Shown piece by piece: positions 7,673-14,859 of a DNA stretch of 39,459 nt. Made by a program: the position numbers and the translations under genes. This DNA is from Acidobacteriaceae bacterium (GTDB taxonomy: Bacteria > Acidobacteriota > Terriglobia > Terriglobales > Acidobacteriaceae), in the NCBI GenBank assembly GCA_003165795.1, contig PMWW01000199.1, forward strand, positions 1-39,459, in the 5' to 3' direction. Numbering within the stretch: position 1 is the stretch's first letter; every line of letters begins with the position of its first letter. The notes under the pieces were generated by a model. It made no database searches, was not told the DNA's origin, and saw nothing but the letters and a program-made list of their open reading frames with translations.

Positions 7673-8854
7673 ATGATCGCGCGAATTAAGTCAGAAATTA
7701 CATTATGGCGCGTCATTGTAGCCATCATCTTTGTTACCGGCATTTATGCGACTTACCTGCGGTTCTTCGAAGGATTCAGGGCCAGCACGAATCTGAGCGA
7801 CCAGATGCCATGGGGGCTCTGGGTTGGATTAGGCACGCTGTGCGGCGTGGGATTGTCGGCGGCTGGTTTCGGCATCAGCGCCGCGGTCTATCTGCTGGGC
7901 ATGGAGCGCTACCGGCCCATCCTGCGCGCGTCAATTCTGATTTCTTTTCTCGGCTACCTGACGGTTTGCGTCGGATACCTCTACGAGATCGGCTTGCCCT
8001 GGCGCTTCTGGTATCCCATCGTGATGTGGAACCACAAGTCGGTGCTGTTCGACGTGTGCGTCTGCATCATGACCTACACCACCGTACTGACCTTTGAGTT
8101 TGCGCCGGCGGTCATCGAGAAGCTGCCGTGGAAGCGCTTCCGCGAGACCGTCCTCCGCTATCACCACAAGATCCTGATCGGCGTTGTGCTGGCGGGCGTA
8201 CTGCTATCGTCGATGCACCAGTCTTACCTCGGCGGACTGTACCTCATCGCCCGCGGCAAGGTTCATCCTCTCTGGTACTCGCAGTACATGCATGCCATGT
8301 TCTATCTGTCGGCGATACCGGCAGGCCTGGCGCTGACGGTGATGGCGATCTACCTCTGCATGCGTTCTCTTAACGTGCGGATCGATTTCAGCATTCTCAG
8401 CGACTGCGGCCGGATGATTCAGCTGCTGCTTATCGTCTACGCCTTCTTCAAGGTGCTGGATCTGATTGCCAATCAGGCTCTCGGCTATGCCTTTCAACGC
8501 ACCAATGAAGCGGGATACTTCTGGCTGGAGGTCGTCCTCTTCTTGGCCATTCCTATTACGCTATTGAGCTTCGAGAGTGTGCGTGCCAATCCCGAGAAGC
8601 TGTATTGGGCGTGTGCATTCGTGGTCGCCGGATTCATGGTCGACCGGCTCAACGTGTCGATTAATGCTCTGCAAACCGCCATGGGGACGCACTACGTGCC
8701 CAAGTGGAGTGAGCTGGCGTCGAGTGTGCTGATGATTGCGGCCGGCGTGATGGCCTTCCGCTACGCCGTCATCTATCTCGACATTCTTCCCAAAGCACCG
8801 CGGCCGCCGGTGAACCGCTGGATGGCGAACGGCGGGCTGGCGGCGCAAGCGTAA
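7673..8854 (+). CDS. HybB/NrfD-like quinone-reactive integral membrane protein
   Basis: A 393-residue polytopic protein, almost the length of E. coli HybB, with roughly ten hydrophobic segments. Family features include SDQMPWGLWVG near residue 42, the W-W-P segment around LPWRFWYPIVMWNHKSVLFD near residue 105, and HHKILIGVVLAGVLLSSMHQ near 165. Known: NrfD-superfamily members pass electrons between a 4Fe-4S partner and the quinone pool without haem. With the HybA-like protein two bases upstream it should form a quinone oxidoreductase module. No hydrogenase, nitrite reductase or molybdopterin subunit accompanies it here, so the electron donor or acceptor is unknown. Overlapping or near-touching genes indicate one transcript from 6201. 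Confidence 0.93.
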   Translation: MIARIKSEITLWRVIVAIIFVTGIYATYLRFFEGFRASTNLSDQMPWGLWVGLGTLCGVGLSAAGFGISAAVYLLGMERYRPILRASILISFLGYLTVCVGYLYEIGLPWRFWYPIVMWNHKSVLFDVCVCIMTYTTVLTFEFAPAVIEKLPWKRFRETVLRYHHKILIGVVLAGVLLSSMHQSYLGGLYLIARGKVHPLWYSQYMHAMFYLSAIPAGLALTVMAIYLCMRSLNVRIDFSILSDCGRMIQLLLIVYAFFKVLDLIANQALGYAFQRTNEAGYFWLEVVLFLAIPITLLSFESVRANPEKLYWACAFVVAGFMVDRLNVSINALQTAMGTHYVPKWSELASSVLMIAAGVMAFRYAVIYLDILPKAPRPPVNRWMANGGLAAQA

Positions 8855-8881
8855 TCGACGCACGACTTTCCTCCAGTTGAT

Positions 8882-8906
8882 GGGGCCTTGCGCTGGGCAA
8901 GGCCCC
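8882..8906 (+). promoter_or_regulatory. Nine-bp perfect hairpin between hybB-like and GDH-like genes
   Basis: GGGGCCTTG at 8882-8890 pairs perfectly with CAAGGCCCC at 8898-8906 across a seven-base loop. There is no T run after it, so it is not a classic intrinsic terminator. It may be an mRNA-stabilising or processing element that sets the level of the downstream gene. It lies just upstream of the preferred start at 8918, which argues against the longer reading frame beginning at 8888. Confidence 0.55.
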
Positions 8907-8917
8907 GGGGATTTGCG

Positions 8918-10183
8918 ATGACCGCCACGGATCTTCGAGAGCTGGGACTGGGAACTTCGGATCCTTTCGACGAATTGGCACGGAATCCTTCGCTGGCGTT
9001 GGAAGAAGCGGCGGTCGCGCTCGACCTGGAATCCTGGATCGTAGAGCGGCTCCGCCATCCGGTCGAAGAAACGATCTCCTACCTGCAACTGGTGCGCGAT
9101 TCCGGCGATGTCGTAAGTGTGCCTCTGTTTCAGGTACAGCACAGCGCATTGTTTGGATCGACCATGGGGAGTCTTTCGCTGCGGCCCGATCTCCAGCTCC
9201 ACACCTGCGAAGCCATCGCGATGGAGCGCACCTGGCAGGCGGCGTTGCTCGGGTTGCCCTTTGGCGGCGCGTCGTATGGTTTGGTCTGCGATCCGGATGA
9301 ACTGAGCGAAAGAGAACTGCTGCGGTTGTTCACCTGCGCAGCCCAGCGCTTGCGATTCCAGCCGGGAAGGCAAGCGATCATTTTTCCTGGCGGCAGCTGC
9401 CGGCGTGAGTGCATAGCGAAGCTGTTTGCCGAGACTCGCGAGAGTGGCAACTTGATCGTGACTGGCAAACCCGATTGTCTCGCTGGGCTGAATCTTGATC
9501 GCTTCCAAGCGGAAGGCCTCGCGGCCATCGTTTCTGGGGAACTTCGGCGCATCGGCAAACAGCCAGCAGCTGCGAAGGTTGCGATTCAGGGCTTCGGTCC
9601 TCTCGGACAAGCCGTCAGCGAGCGGCTGGCGAGCGAAGCACTCGTGCTGGTCGCGCTTAGCGACAACTCGGGAGGACTGTATCGCGCCGACGGCCTCATC
9701 TTCGATGACATTCGCTCCCGCTATGACCGCGAACCAGTCCTGTTTGGGTATTCCGAAGCGGAAGCCATTAGCCGAGCCGACCTGTTGCAAGTGAAGTCTG
9801 ATGTCCTGGTTCTCACCTCGGGCTCGAATGAAATCCACGGCAAGAACTGTGGCGCAATTTCTGCGCCTTTAGTTATCGAAACTCGTTGGAACGGCGTGAC
9901 CGCCGCTGCCAAGCGTAACCTGGCAGCCAGGAACATTCAGGTCATTCCCTGGTCAATCGCGACCAGTGGCGCACTGCTGGGAGCTTGCTTCGAAAGTTGC
10001 CAGAGTCAGATTACCGATAGTCTGCGAGACTTACTCTTCAAGACACATGCGTGCGTCGAAAGGACCTTGGGCGCAGTCGTTCGTTACGCTCGAGACAATG
10101 AAGAATCGGTGACCCAAGCGGCGCGACAAATCGCGCTGGAACGTGTAGCCAGTTGCGCGCGCTTGTGTGGTCGGGGAAACTAA
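8918..10183 (+). CDS. Glutamate-dehydrogenase-like protein without catalytic lysines
   Basis: A 421-residue protein with the two-domain Glu/Leu/Phe/Val dehydrogenase layout: substrate domain to about residue 200, then a Rossmann domain with VAIQGFGPLG (221-230) and LSDNSGGLYRADGL. The three lysines that line the family active site are all replaced: KGGLRF-type Lys by Met 83 (STMGSLSLRPD), TWK by Gln 107 (ERTWQAAL), and GGAKGG by Ser 119 (PFGGASYG). The PAPDxGT segment with the catalytic Asp is also not recognisable. The nucleotide fold is kept. Inference: not an amino-acid dehydrogenase, but perhaps a sensor or regulatory protein linked to the upstream redox operon. The ATG at 8918 lies after a hairpin and follows GGGGA. 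The start at 8888 lies inside the hairpin. Confidence 0.85.
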   Translation: MTATDLRELGLGTSDPFDELARNPSLALEEAAVALDLESWIVERLRHPVEETISYLQLVRDSGDVVSVPLFQVQHSALFGSTMGSLSLRPDLQLHTCEAIAMERTWQAALLGLPFGGASYGLVCDPDELSERELLRLFTCAAQRLRFQPGRQAIIFPGGSCRRECIAKLFAETRESGNLIVTGKPDCLAGLNLDRFQAEGLAAIVSGELRRIGKQPAAAKVAIQGFGPLGQAVSERLASEALVLVALSDNSGGLYRADGLIFDDIRSRYDREPVLFGYSEAEAISRADLLQVKSDVLVLTSGSNEIHGKNCGAISAPLVIETRWNGVTAAAKRNLAARNIQVIPWSIATSGALLGACFESCQSQITDSLRDLLFKTHACVERTLGAVVRYARDNEESVTQAARQIALERVASCARLCGRGN

Positions 10184-10321
10184 TTGATAGGGAAAAAACT
10201 CGGAGCACAAAAGGGTGCTGGTAGCGAAAAATTTAGTAGTGTCCTAATTTCAAGTCCCAAAAAATCAACCCTAATAATACTTACGACAACAAAAACTTCG
10301 GGCTCTTCGGAAATCCGGCGC

Positions 10322-10363
10322 GGAAACCATAGCGGCCTTTCCCTGGCCTATGTAAAAGTTTCC
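10322..10363 (+). other. Structured stem in the A/T-rich gap 10184-10487
   Basis: The 304-base gap after the GDH-like gene is unusually A-rich near its start and holds no credible gene. At 10322-10363 an extended imperfect hairpin can form: GGAAAC with GTTTCC, then CATA with TATG, then GGCC with GGCC around a seven-base loop. That gives about 14 pairs with two bulges. It lies about 125 bases before the receiver gene at 10488 and could be a leader RNA element or a terminator for the upstream operon. I do not recognise a known riboswitch. Confidence 0.4.
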
Positions 10364-10487
10364 TTCTGCATCATTCACCCAATCGCTTAAGCCCCATGTT
10401 TTCTGTCCCCAAACGTTTGGCTAGAACCGTGCAATCTATAGGGCAGGGACACGGAAATGCAGTCCGATTAGCGGACAGAGGGTGTTT

Positions 10488-10916
10488 ATGACAGCTGCGA
10501 TTAGTCCGGGGATGCACATGCGGGAACGCCGTAAAGCTATTCTCTGTTTGTGTTACGACACAGATGTACTGCTGGTTCGCCGAATGCTGCTGGAGCACTT
10601 TGGCTACAAGGTGTTACCGACTAGCTCCGTGGAGGAGGCGAAAACCGTTGCAGAAGGCTCGTGTCCTGACATGTTGCTGATGGACAACAGCCATCCGGGC
10701 ATTGCCTCCGAGCAAGTAGCGGAACAGGTTAAGAAGGTTTGCCCCACCATGCTCGCCGTTGTGCTATCTCCTTACTTCGGGGTTTGGCCGGGATCTCTTG
10801 GCTGCGTAGACGGGTTCGTCGCCAAGGACGACGGTCCCAACGTCCTGATTGCCCAGATTGAGGAATTGTTCGAGCAACGAGCGAGTGGCGAGGAGGCAAG
10901 TCCGGCAATCATGTAA
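10488..10916 (+). CDS. Atypical single-domain receiver (CheY-like) protein
   Basis: A receiver-like protein of 142 residues without an output domain. Phospho-acceptor Asp 66 is present in PDMLLMDNSHPG and a Lys in FVAKDDGP fits the conserved Lys, but the usual N-terminal acidic pair is changed to YDTD. The region around SPYFGVWPGSLG departs from the normal alpha4-beta5 face. The fold is supported by alternating strands and helices. ATG at 10488 is preferred over GTG at 10482 because AGAGGG sits about five bases upstream. It lies between the redox operon and the flagellar genes, and its partner is unknown. Confidence 0.75.
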   Translation: MTAAISPGMHMRERRKAILCLCYDTDVLLVRRMLLEHFGYKVLPTSSVEEAKTVAEGSCPDMLLMDNSHPGIASEQVAEQVKKVCPTMLAVVLSPYFGVWPGSLGCVDGFVAKDDGPNVLIAQIEELFEQRASGEEASPAIM

Positions 10917-11052
10917 CCGAATTTTCTGCTTCGGGTGGTCCTTCACGAATATCAACAATGTATGAGTGCGGAGGGACGGACCTCGGGGCCGCCCACCGGC
11001 TTTAGCGAGACTGCAAAGAGGATCTACCTGCGAAACCGGCCGGCTTTGGAGG

Positions 11053-11235
11053 TCAACTTTCCCGCTTGGCTCGGATCATGAACCGTTGTTCTTGCCGATC
11101 GAAAAGGACCACGATGACGTTGGGCTGGCAACAGACTTGACAGTCTTCTACGTAGCTTTGCAATGTCCCCGCCGATTCGTCGACCTCGGTAGTGTTCCAC
11201 TCACCGCAATAACTGCACTGAAATCCGGAAGGCAC
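11053..11235 (-). CDS. CPXCG-family cysteine-rich small protein
   Basis: A 60-residue protein with CSYCGEW at residues 7-13 and CQVCCQP near 33-39. These flank TEVDESAG and QSYVEDC, the hallmark pattern of the Cys-rich CPXCG family, here with Ser instead of Pro in the first knuckle. Four of the Cys probably bind zinc. The family has no defined biochemical role. The start is GTG at 11235 with only a distant purine-rich site, so the exact start is uncertain. It stands alone on the minus strand between two plus-strand receiver genes. Confidence 0.8.
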   Translation of the reverse strand: MPSGFQCSYCGEWNTTEVDESAGTLQSYVEDCQVCCQPNVIVVLFDRQEQRFMIRAKRES

Positions 11236-11371
11236 AAAGAAATCGTAACCTGAAACTGGGCGGACGGTTTCCCAAATCAGATCACCAAATAAGGAATCAC
11301 CCTGATTCGGAACGGCGTGAAGGGCCCTATGCTTTCGCTTTTCATTCGCATGTCACTGAATTGCTACGGGT

Positions 11372-11398
11372 TAAACATGTGGCCTTCTCTGCCGATAA
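11372..11398 (+). promoter_or_regulatory. Sigma-28 (FliA) promoter before receiver gene
   Basis: TAAA at 11372-11375, a 15-base spacer and GCCGATAA at 11391-11398 match the FliA/sigma-28 promoter consensus exactly in sequence and spacing. It points toward the receiver gene, whose start is 66 bases downstream. This links that gene to late flagellar or chemotaxis expression. Confidence 0.8.
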
Positions 11399-11463
11399 GT
11401 TGGTAGCGCAGTTGCATTTCTTGGTCGTGCTGGCCTGCAGAGCAACACGAACGAGGGGCTGGC

Positions 11464-11940
11464 GTGGTGGAACCAATGAAACTTCCCGCAAGCAAGTTGC
11501 AGTCTCCCCCTAATTCGCAGGCGGCAACGCCTTCACCGGTTATTTTATTGGTGGAAGACGAATCGATGGTGCGTGAGGTCACCAGTGAGGTATTGCAGCT
11601 GGCTGGATATCACGTGCTGCAGTCCAGCGGACCGGAGGAAGCTCTCCGGGTGGCAAAAGAGCATGAAGGACAGATCGGACTGCTCTTAACTGACGTGATC
11701 ATGCCGGGAATGAATGGCGCTGACCTGGCCCACCACCTGCAAGTCATGCAGCCCGATCTGATCACCGTCTTCATGTCGGGATATGCGGAGAATGATGTTC
11801 TTCGCAACATGCGGCGGCAGTCAGTCATTCATATCCAAAAGCCGTTTACTGTCGATGTGCTGCTGTCGCGGGTCGCCGAAGCGCTGGGAGCGGATGCAAC
11901 AACGCGTCCGAACACAAATCTATCAGGTCTTTCCGCCTAA
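11464..11940 (+). CDS. Single-domain response regulator, probably motility-linked
   Basis: A 158-residue protein: an approximately 25-residue Pro/Ser/Gln-rich leader, then a standard receiver. The acidic pocket is at ED 31-32, phospho-acceptor Asp 77 lies in LLLTDVIMPGMNG, the switch residue in VFMSGY, and the Lys in IHIQKPF. There is no output domain, so it acts by contact with another protein. The start is GTG at 11464 or 11467, with GAGGGG about five bases upstream. An exact sigma-28 promoter lies upstream and motB-motA lie downstream on the other strand. Its last 18 bases overlap the end of motB convergently. Inference: a CheY-like or motor-control regulator. Confidence 0.9.
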   Translation: MVEPMKLPASKLQSPPNSQAATPSPVILLVEDESMVREVTSEVLQLAGYHVLQSSGPEEALRVAKEHEGQIGLLLTDVIMPGMNGADLAHHLQVMQPDLITVFMSGYAENDVLRNMRRQSVIHIQKPFTVDVLLSRVAEALGADATTRPNTNLSGLSA

Positions 11941-12813
11941 GCCATTTTCCGCCGCAGCTTTCCCAAGGTTGGGTGCCGGACCTGGAATTTTCGCTGGGGC
12001 TGCGGGAACCGGCTGGTTCGCCACCCGCGGGGGGAGGGGGGTCGTCAGGATCACCACGTCCACTCGTCGATTAAGCTGCCGCCCTTTGGCGCTGTCATTG
12101 CTGGCGACGGGATGGAACTCCGCATAACCCGAAGCCGACAGCCTCTCAGCCGAAACGCCGTGATTCTCAATCAGGGTCTTGACCATTTCGGTGGCCCGGG
12201 CGGTCGACAGCTCCCAGTTGGAGGCAAATTGCGAAGTGTGGATCGGCACGGTGTCGGTGTGACCCTCAATCCGCACCGCACAAGGGTGTTCTTGCAGGAT
12301 TAGAGCGACGCGGGAAAAAGCATCCTCCGCCCCTGGTTTGATGGTAGCTGAACCGCTGTCGAAGAATCCCGCCTCGCGCAGGCTGAGCACCAGCCCATCG
12401 GATTCCATATGAAGCGCAACTTCATTGCGCTTGATCTCGGCGGCCAACGCCTTCTCCAATTCGGCTCGAATGGCGTCGAGGTTTTCCTTCTTGCGAACCA
12501 TGTCCGGCTGACCCTGAGCTGGGCCTGGCAGGCGCGACAGGTTTTGCGCAGGACCGCTACCGGGACTGGCCTCGGCTGGCAAAGCTCCGTTGGCGGGAAT
12601 CTCCGCCTGCCCCCGAAGCTCATTCTGGAAGACGCCAAGATGCTGAAAGGCGTCCTCAATCGCTCCCGAAAGCTGTATCGCCTTTTTTTTGTCGATCTGC
12701 GCCGAGGCGTAAAGAACCACGAAGAAGGCAAACAGCAAGGTCACGAAGTCGGCATAGGACACGAGCCATCGTTCATGACTGATGTGGGGGGCCGGCCGGC
12801 GGCGATCTTTCAT
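11923..12813 (-). CDS. motB: Flagellar motor stator protein MotB
   Basis: A 296-residue stator subunit that anchors the motor to peptidoglycan and forms the ion channel with MotA. It has a short basic cytoplasmic tail, one membrane helix with the proton-accepting Asp (SYADFVTLLFAFFVVLYAS, near residue 22), a Pro/Ala-rich linker, and an OmpA-type peptidoglycan-binding domain (IEGHTDTVP near 180, ELSTARA, LSASGYAEFHPVASN). The start ATG overlaps the motA stop by four bases (ATGA), indicating translational coupling. Its 3' end overlaps the convergent receiver gene by 18 bases. Confidence 0.95.
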   Translation of the reverse strand: MKDRRRPAPHISHERWLVSYADFVTLLFAFFVVLYASAQIDKKKAIQLSGAIEDAFQHLGVFQNELRGQAEIPANGALPAEASPGSGPAQNLSRLPGPAQGQPDMVRKKENLDAIRAELEKALAAEIKRNEVALHMESDGLVLSLREAGFFDSGSATIKPGAEDAFSRVALILQEHPCAVRIEGHTDTVPIHTSQFASNWELSTARATEMVKTLIENHGVSAERLSASGYAEFHPVASNDSAKGRQLNRRVDVVILTTPLPPRVANQPVPAAPAKIPGPAPNLGKAAAENGLGGKT

Positions 12814-13589
12814 CGCGAATCTCCCACCGCCGTTGTTGCCTTGGGAGCGTCCTGCAGAAATCCAAATAGTTTGCTCTCCAGCATCCGGGGATTCATTCCC
12901 TCGAGGATCGAGACCACTCCCTCCAGCGTCATCTCGCGCATGATCTGCTCTTCACGGATACGCAGCCGCAGCTTGCCGGAGCTGGGCAGGAAGAATAGGT
13001 TGGCGGATCCAACTCCGTAGACGGTGGCGACAAATGCGACGGCGATACCTTTGCCCACCTCGTTGATGTTGTCCAGGTGCTGCATGACCTGGATGAGGCC
13101 CAGCACCGCTCCGATGATGCCGATGGTGGGAGCGAACCCTCCGGCCGACTCGAAGACCTTGGGTATGTTGTCTTCATACTCGGATTGGTTGTCGATCTCC
13201 AACTGCATCATCTTGCGAAGCTCCTGTGGCTCAGTACCATCCACTGCCAGCATCAAGGACTTTCTGAGAAATGGATCTTGGACGCCCGGCAAGTCGGCAT
13301 CCAGCGAAATCATTCCATTGCGGCGCGCCTTGTTGGCAAAAACTACGAGTTGCTTTATGACTTGCTGCGGGTCGAGTTTCGGCTCGAAGAAGACGTGGAT
13401 CAGGCGGCGGAAGGCCGAGGCGACGACGGGCATGGGATATTGCAACAATACCGCGCCCAAGGTTCCGCCAAAAACGATAATGGCCGCCGTGGGCTGCAGA
13501 ATCTGGGAAAGCTTGCCCCCTTCCAGTAACAGTCCGGCGACGATGCCGCCCACGCCGACGATAAGCCCAGCAAAGCTGCTCTTATCCAC
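12810..13589 (-). CDS. motA: Flagellar motor stator protein MotA
   Basis: The ion-channel partner of MotB. Four hydrophobic segments are visible: LIVGVGGIVAGLLLEGG, IIVFGGTLGAVLL, and the pair around GFAPTIGIIGAVLGLIQVM and GIAVAFVATVYGVGSAN, with the large cytoplasmic loop between the second and third. I prefer the GTG at 13589 (VDKSSFAGL): GGAAGAG lies about eight bases upstream, it gives 259 residues, the normal length, and it overlaps flbD by only eight bases. A longer frame from 13661 would overlap flbD by 80 bases and add a Pro/Ala-rich leader. Order flbD-motA-motB is classical. Confidence 0.93.
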   Translation of the reverse strand: MDKSSFAGLIVGVGGIVAGLLLEGGKLSQILQPTAAIIVFGGTLGAVLLQYPMPVVASAFRRLIHVFFEPKLDPQQVIKQLVVFANKARRNGMISLDADLPGVQDPFLRKSLMLAVDGTEPQELRKMMQLEIDNQSEYEDNIPKVFESAGGFAPTIGIIGAVLGLIQVMQHLDNINEVGKGIAVAFVATVYGVGSANLFFLPSSGKLRLRIREEQIMREMTLEGVVSILEGMNPRMLESKLFGFLQDAPKATTAVGDSR

Positions 13590-13857
13590 GGTCTGGCTCT
13601 TCCGCACTCTGCCTGCGGGGGCAGGAACTGTGGCTGGCGCCAAAGCCGGGTTCGGGAACACGCGAAGGACCGCCGCCGGTCAAGATCGAACGGCGAAAGT
13701 CACGAACCCGCTCGATGACCTGTTCGGTGGTTTCGCGCACCAGCAACTTCTCCCCGCTCAGCAGGGTGATGACGGTGTCCGGCGACTGCTCAACATACTT
13801 TATGAGGTCGCAGTTGACCGCTAAACGTGAATTGTTCAAGCGGGTGAGCTGGATCAT
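13582..13857 (-). CDS. flbD: Flagellar protein FlbD
   Basis: A 91-residue protein. Its first 60 residues match the small FlbD family: MIQLTRLNNSRLAVNCDLIK, then TVITLLSGEKLLVRETTEQV. The family is found next to motA in many flagellated bacteria, and its exact role is not settled. The C-terminal 30 residues are Gly/Pro/Ser-rich and lie in the part that overlaps the upstream reading frame of motA, so they are probably unconserved. GGAGGAG precedes the ATG. It is the first gene of the flbD-motA-motB transcript. Confidence 0.9.
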   Translation of the reverse strand: MIQLTRLNNSRLAVNCDLIKYVEQSPDTVITLLSGEKLLVRETTEQVIERVRDFRRSILTGGGPSRVPEPGFGASHSSCPRRQSAEEPDRG

Positions 13858-13890
13858 AGAGACTCCTCCGCCGGGGGTACATCAGTCAAC

Positions 13891-13917
13891 CCATCGGCAA
13901 AATTTGCCGGGTGCTTG
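13891..13917 (-). promoter_or_regulatory. Probable sigma-28-like promoter for flbD-motA-motB
   Basis: Read on the minus strand: CAAG, a 15-base spacer, then GCCGATGG. The -10 box equals that of the fliC promoter and the spacing is exact, but the -35 box matches TAAA in only two of four positions. The spacer contains the palindrome GGCAAAATTTGCC (13896-13908), which may be an operator. The flbD start is 34 bases downstream. Confidence 0.5.
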
Positions 13918-13944
13918 AGAGTTAGACCCTCGCGCACCTAATGA

Positions 13945-14859
13945 CTAGCCCCAAGTTCGATTTTCCGCGGATTGAATCATGATGGTTTTTTGGGATGCCA
14001 GATGAAAAGCGGCGGCGGCCACGTCATCCCTGAGGTAATCGGTAAGCCGTGGAGGGTGGGTGCCAAGAATCGTTTCGTCGGAGAACCTTCCTTCCACTTC
14101 TAGATTCTGAGGTCCCAAAAGTTCCTGGAAGATGACCGGAACATGCCCGATTCCTTTTTCCAGGAGGGCGAGCGATCGGTGATAGCCATCCTTAAGAAAG
14201 TACCTGCCTCGATACAAAACAACCTGAACAAAGGAAGGGGGAAGAGCAACGCAAAATCCATACCCCATCCCGAATAGACCGGGGGCCAGTTCGACCCGGG
14301 CGCTGAAATGTCCCACGATTCGGGTATCCGGATTTCCCGACTGGAGGATCCAGGCATTCTTCTTCTGATCGAACTGCATGGGCAGCTCGAGCGGCGTGGG
14401 GATCGGCAAAGTTATCTTGATTATAGAAAGCATGTCGCTCGGGGCCGCTTGTTGAATGAGCTTTCTAAAGTGATCTGAATGGTGCAAATAATCCGCATGC
14501 ACTATAGGTTGTAAGGCGCAGATTTCGTTCAGGTTTGCAATTCTGATGGTGCAACCGCTAGCAATATATGGTTTACAGTTTGGGTGTTCTTTGAATTTAG
14601 TTAAATAATCACGCAACTCATCGCCGGTATCCGAAAGCACCTGCGTCTGATCCATACCAGTCGGCCTGGATCTGACGGCTGCTTGGGCTTCCTGTACGCG
14701 TCGCACATGTTCGGGAAGCGGCTTTCCTGGGGCCAGTGGAATCGCGAGCATGATCTGTGCCTCCCGCTCGGGCATCCATCCAATCAGCGCCCTGGCTGGC
14801 CTGGTTTTCAGTCCAACGAGGTTTCCATCTTTTAGCAGTTTCTCCACTAGATCATTCAT
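13945..14859 (-). CDS. Unrecognised protein with ParB/Srx-like signature
   Basis: A 304-residue protein that I do not recognise. No signal peptide or membrane segment is seen. Near residues 220-245 the run YFLKDGYHRSLALLEKG followed by VPVIFQE resembles the DGxHRxxAxxxxG...VPV motif of ParB/sulfiredoxin-fold proteins. Other notable stretches are TKFKEHPNCKPYIASGCTI near 95 and the PIVHADYLHHSDHF region near 120. AGGTGA lies about ten bases before the ATG at 14859. It sits between the flagellar flbD operon and fliC, on the minus strand, and its codon use is more A/T-rich in the middle than its neighbours. Function is unknown. It may be a cargo gene, not a flagellar gene. Confidence 0.75.
   Translation of the reverse strand: MNDLVEKLLKDGNLVGLKTRPARALIGWMPEREAQIMLAIPLAPGKPLPEHVRRVQEAQAAVRSRPTGMDQTQVLSDTGDELRDYLTKFKEHPNCKPYIASGCTIRIANLNEICALQPIVHADYLHHSDHFRKLIQQAAPSDMLSIIKITLPIPTPLELPMQFDQKKNAWILQSGNPDTRIVGHFSARVELAPGLFGMGYGFCVALPPSFVQVVLYRGRYFLKDGYHRSLALLEKGIGHVPVIFQELLGPQNLEVEGRFSDETILGTHPPRLTDYLRDDVAAAAFHLASQKTIMIQSAENRTWG

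Noticed and set aside
8561-9838. 425-residue open frame on the minus strand
   Set aside because: It is antisense to the HybB-like and GDH-like genes, rich in Arg/Gln/His as expected from reversed GC-rich codons, and has no motif.
10184-10390. 68-residue open frame starting at TTG directly after the GDH-like stop
   Set aside because: No ribosome site, a Ser/Lys/Thr-rich non-protein-like sequence, and it runs through a strong hairpin.
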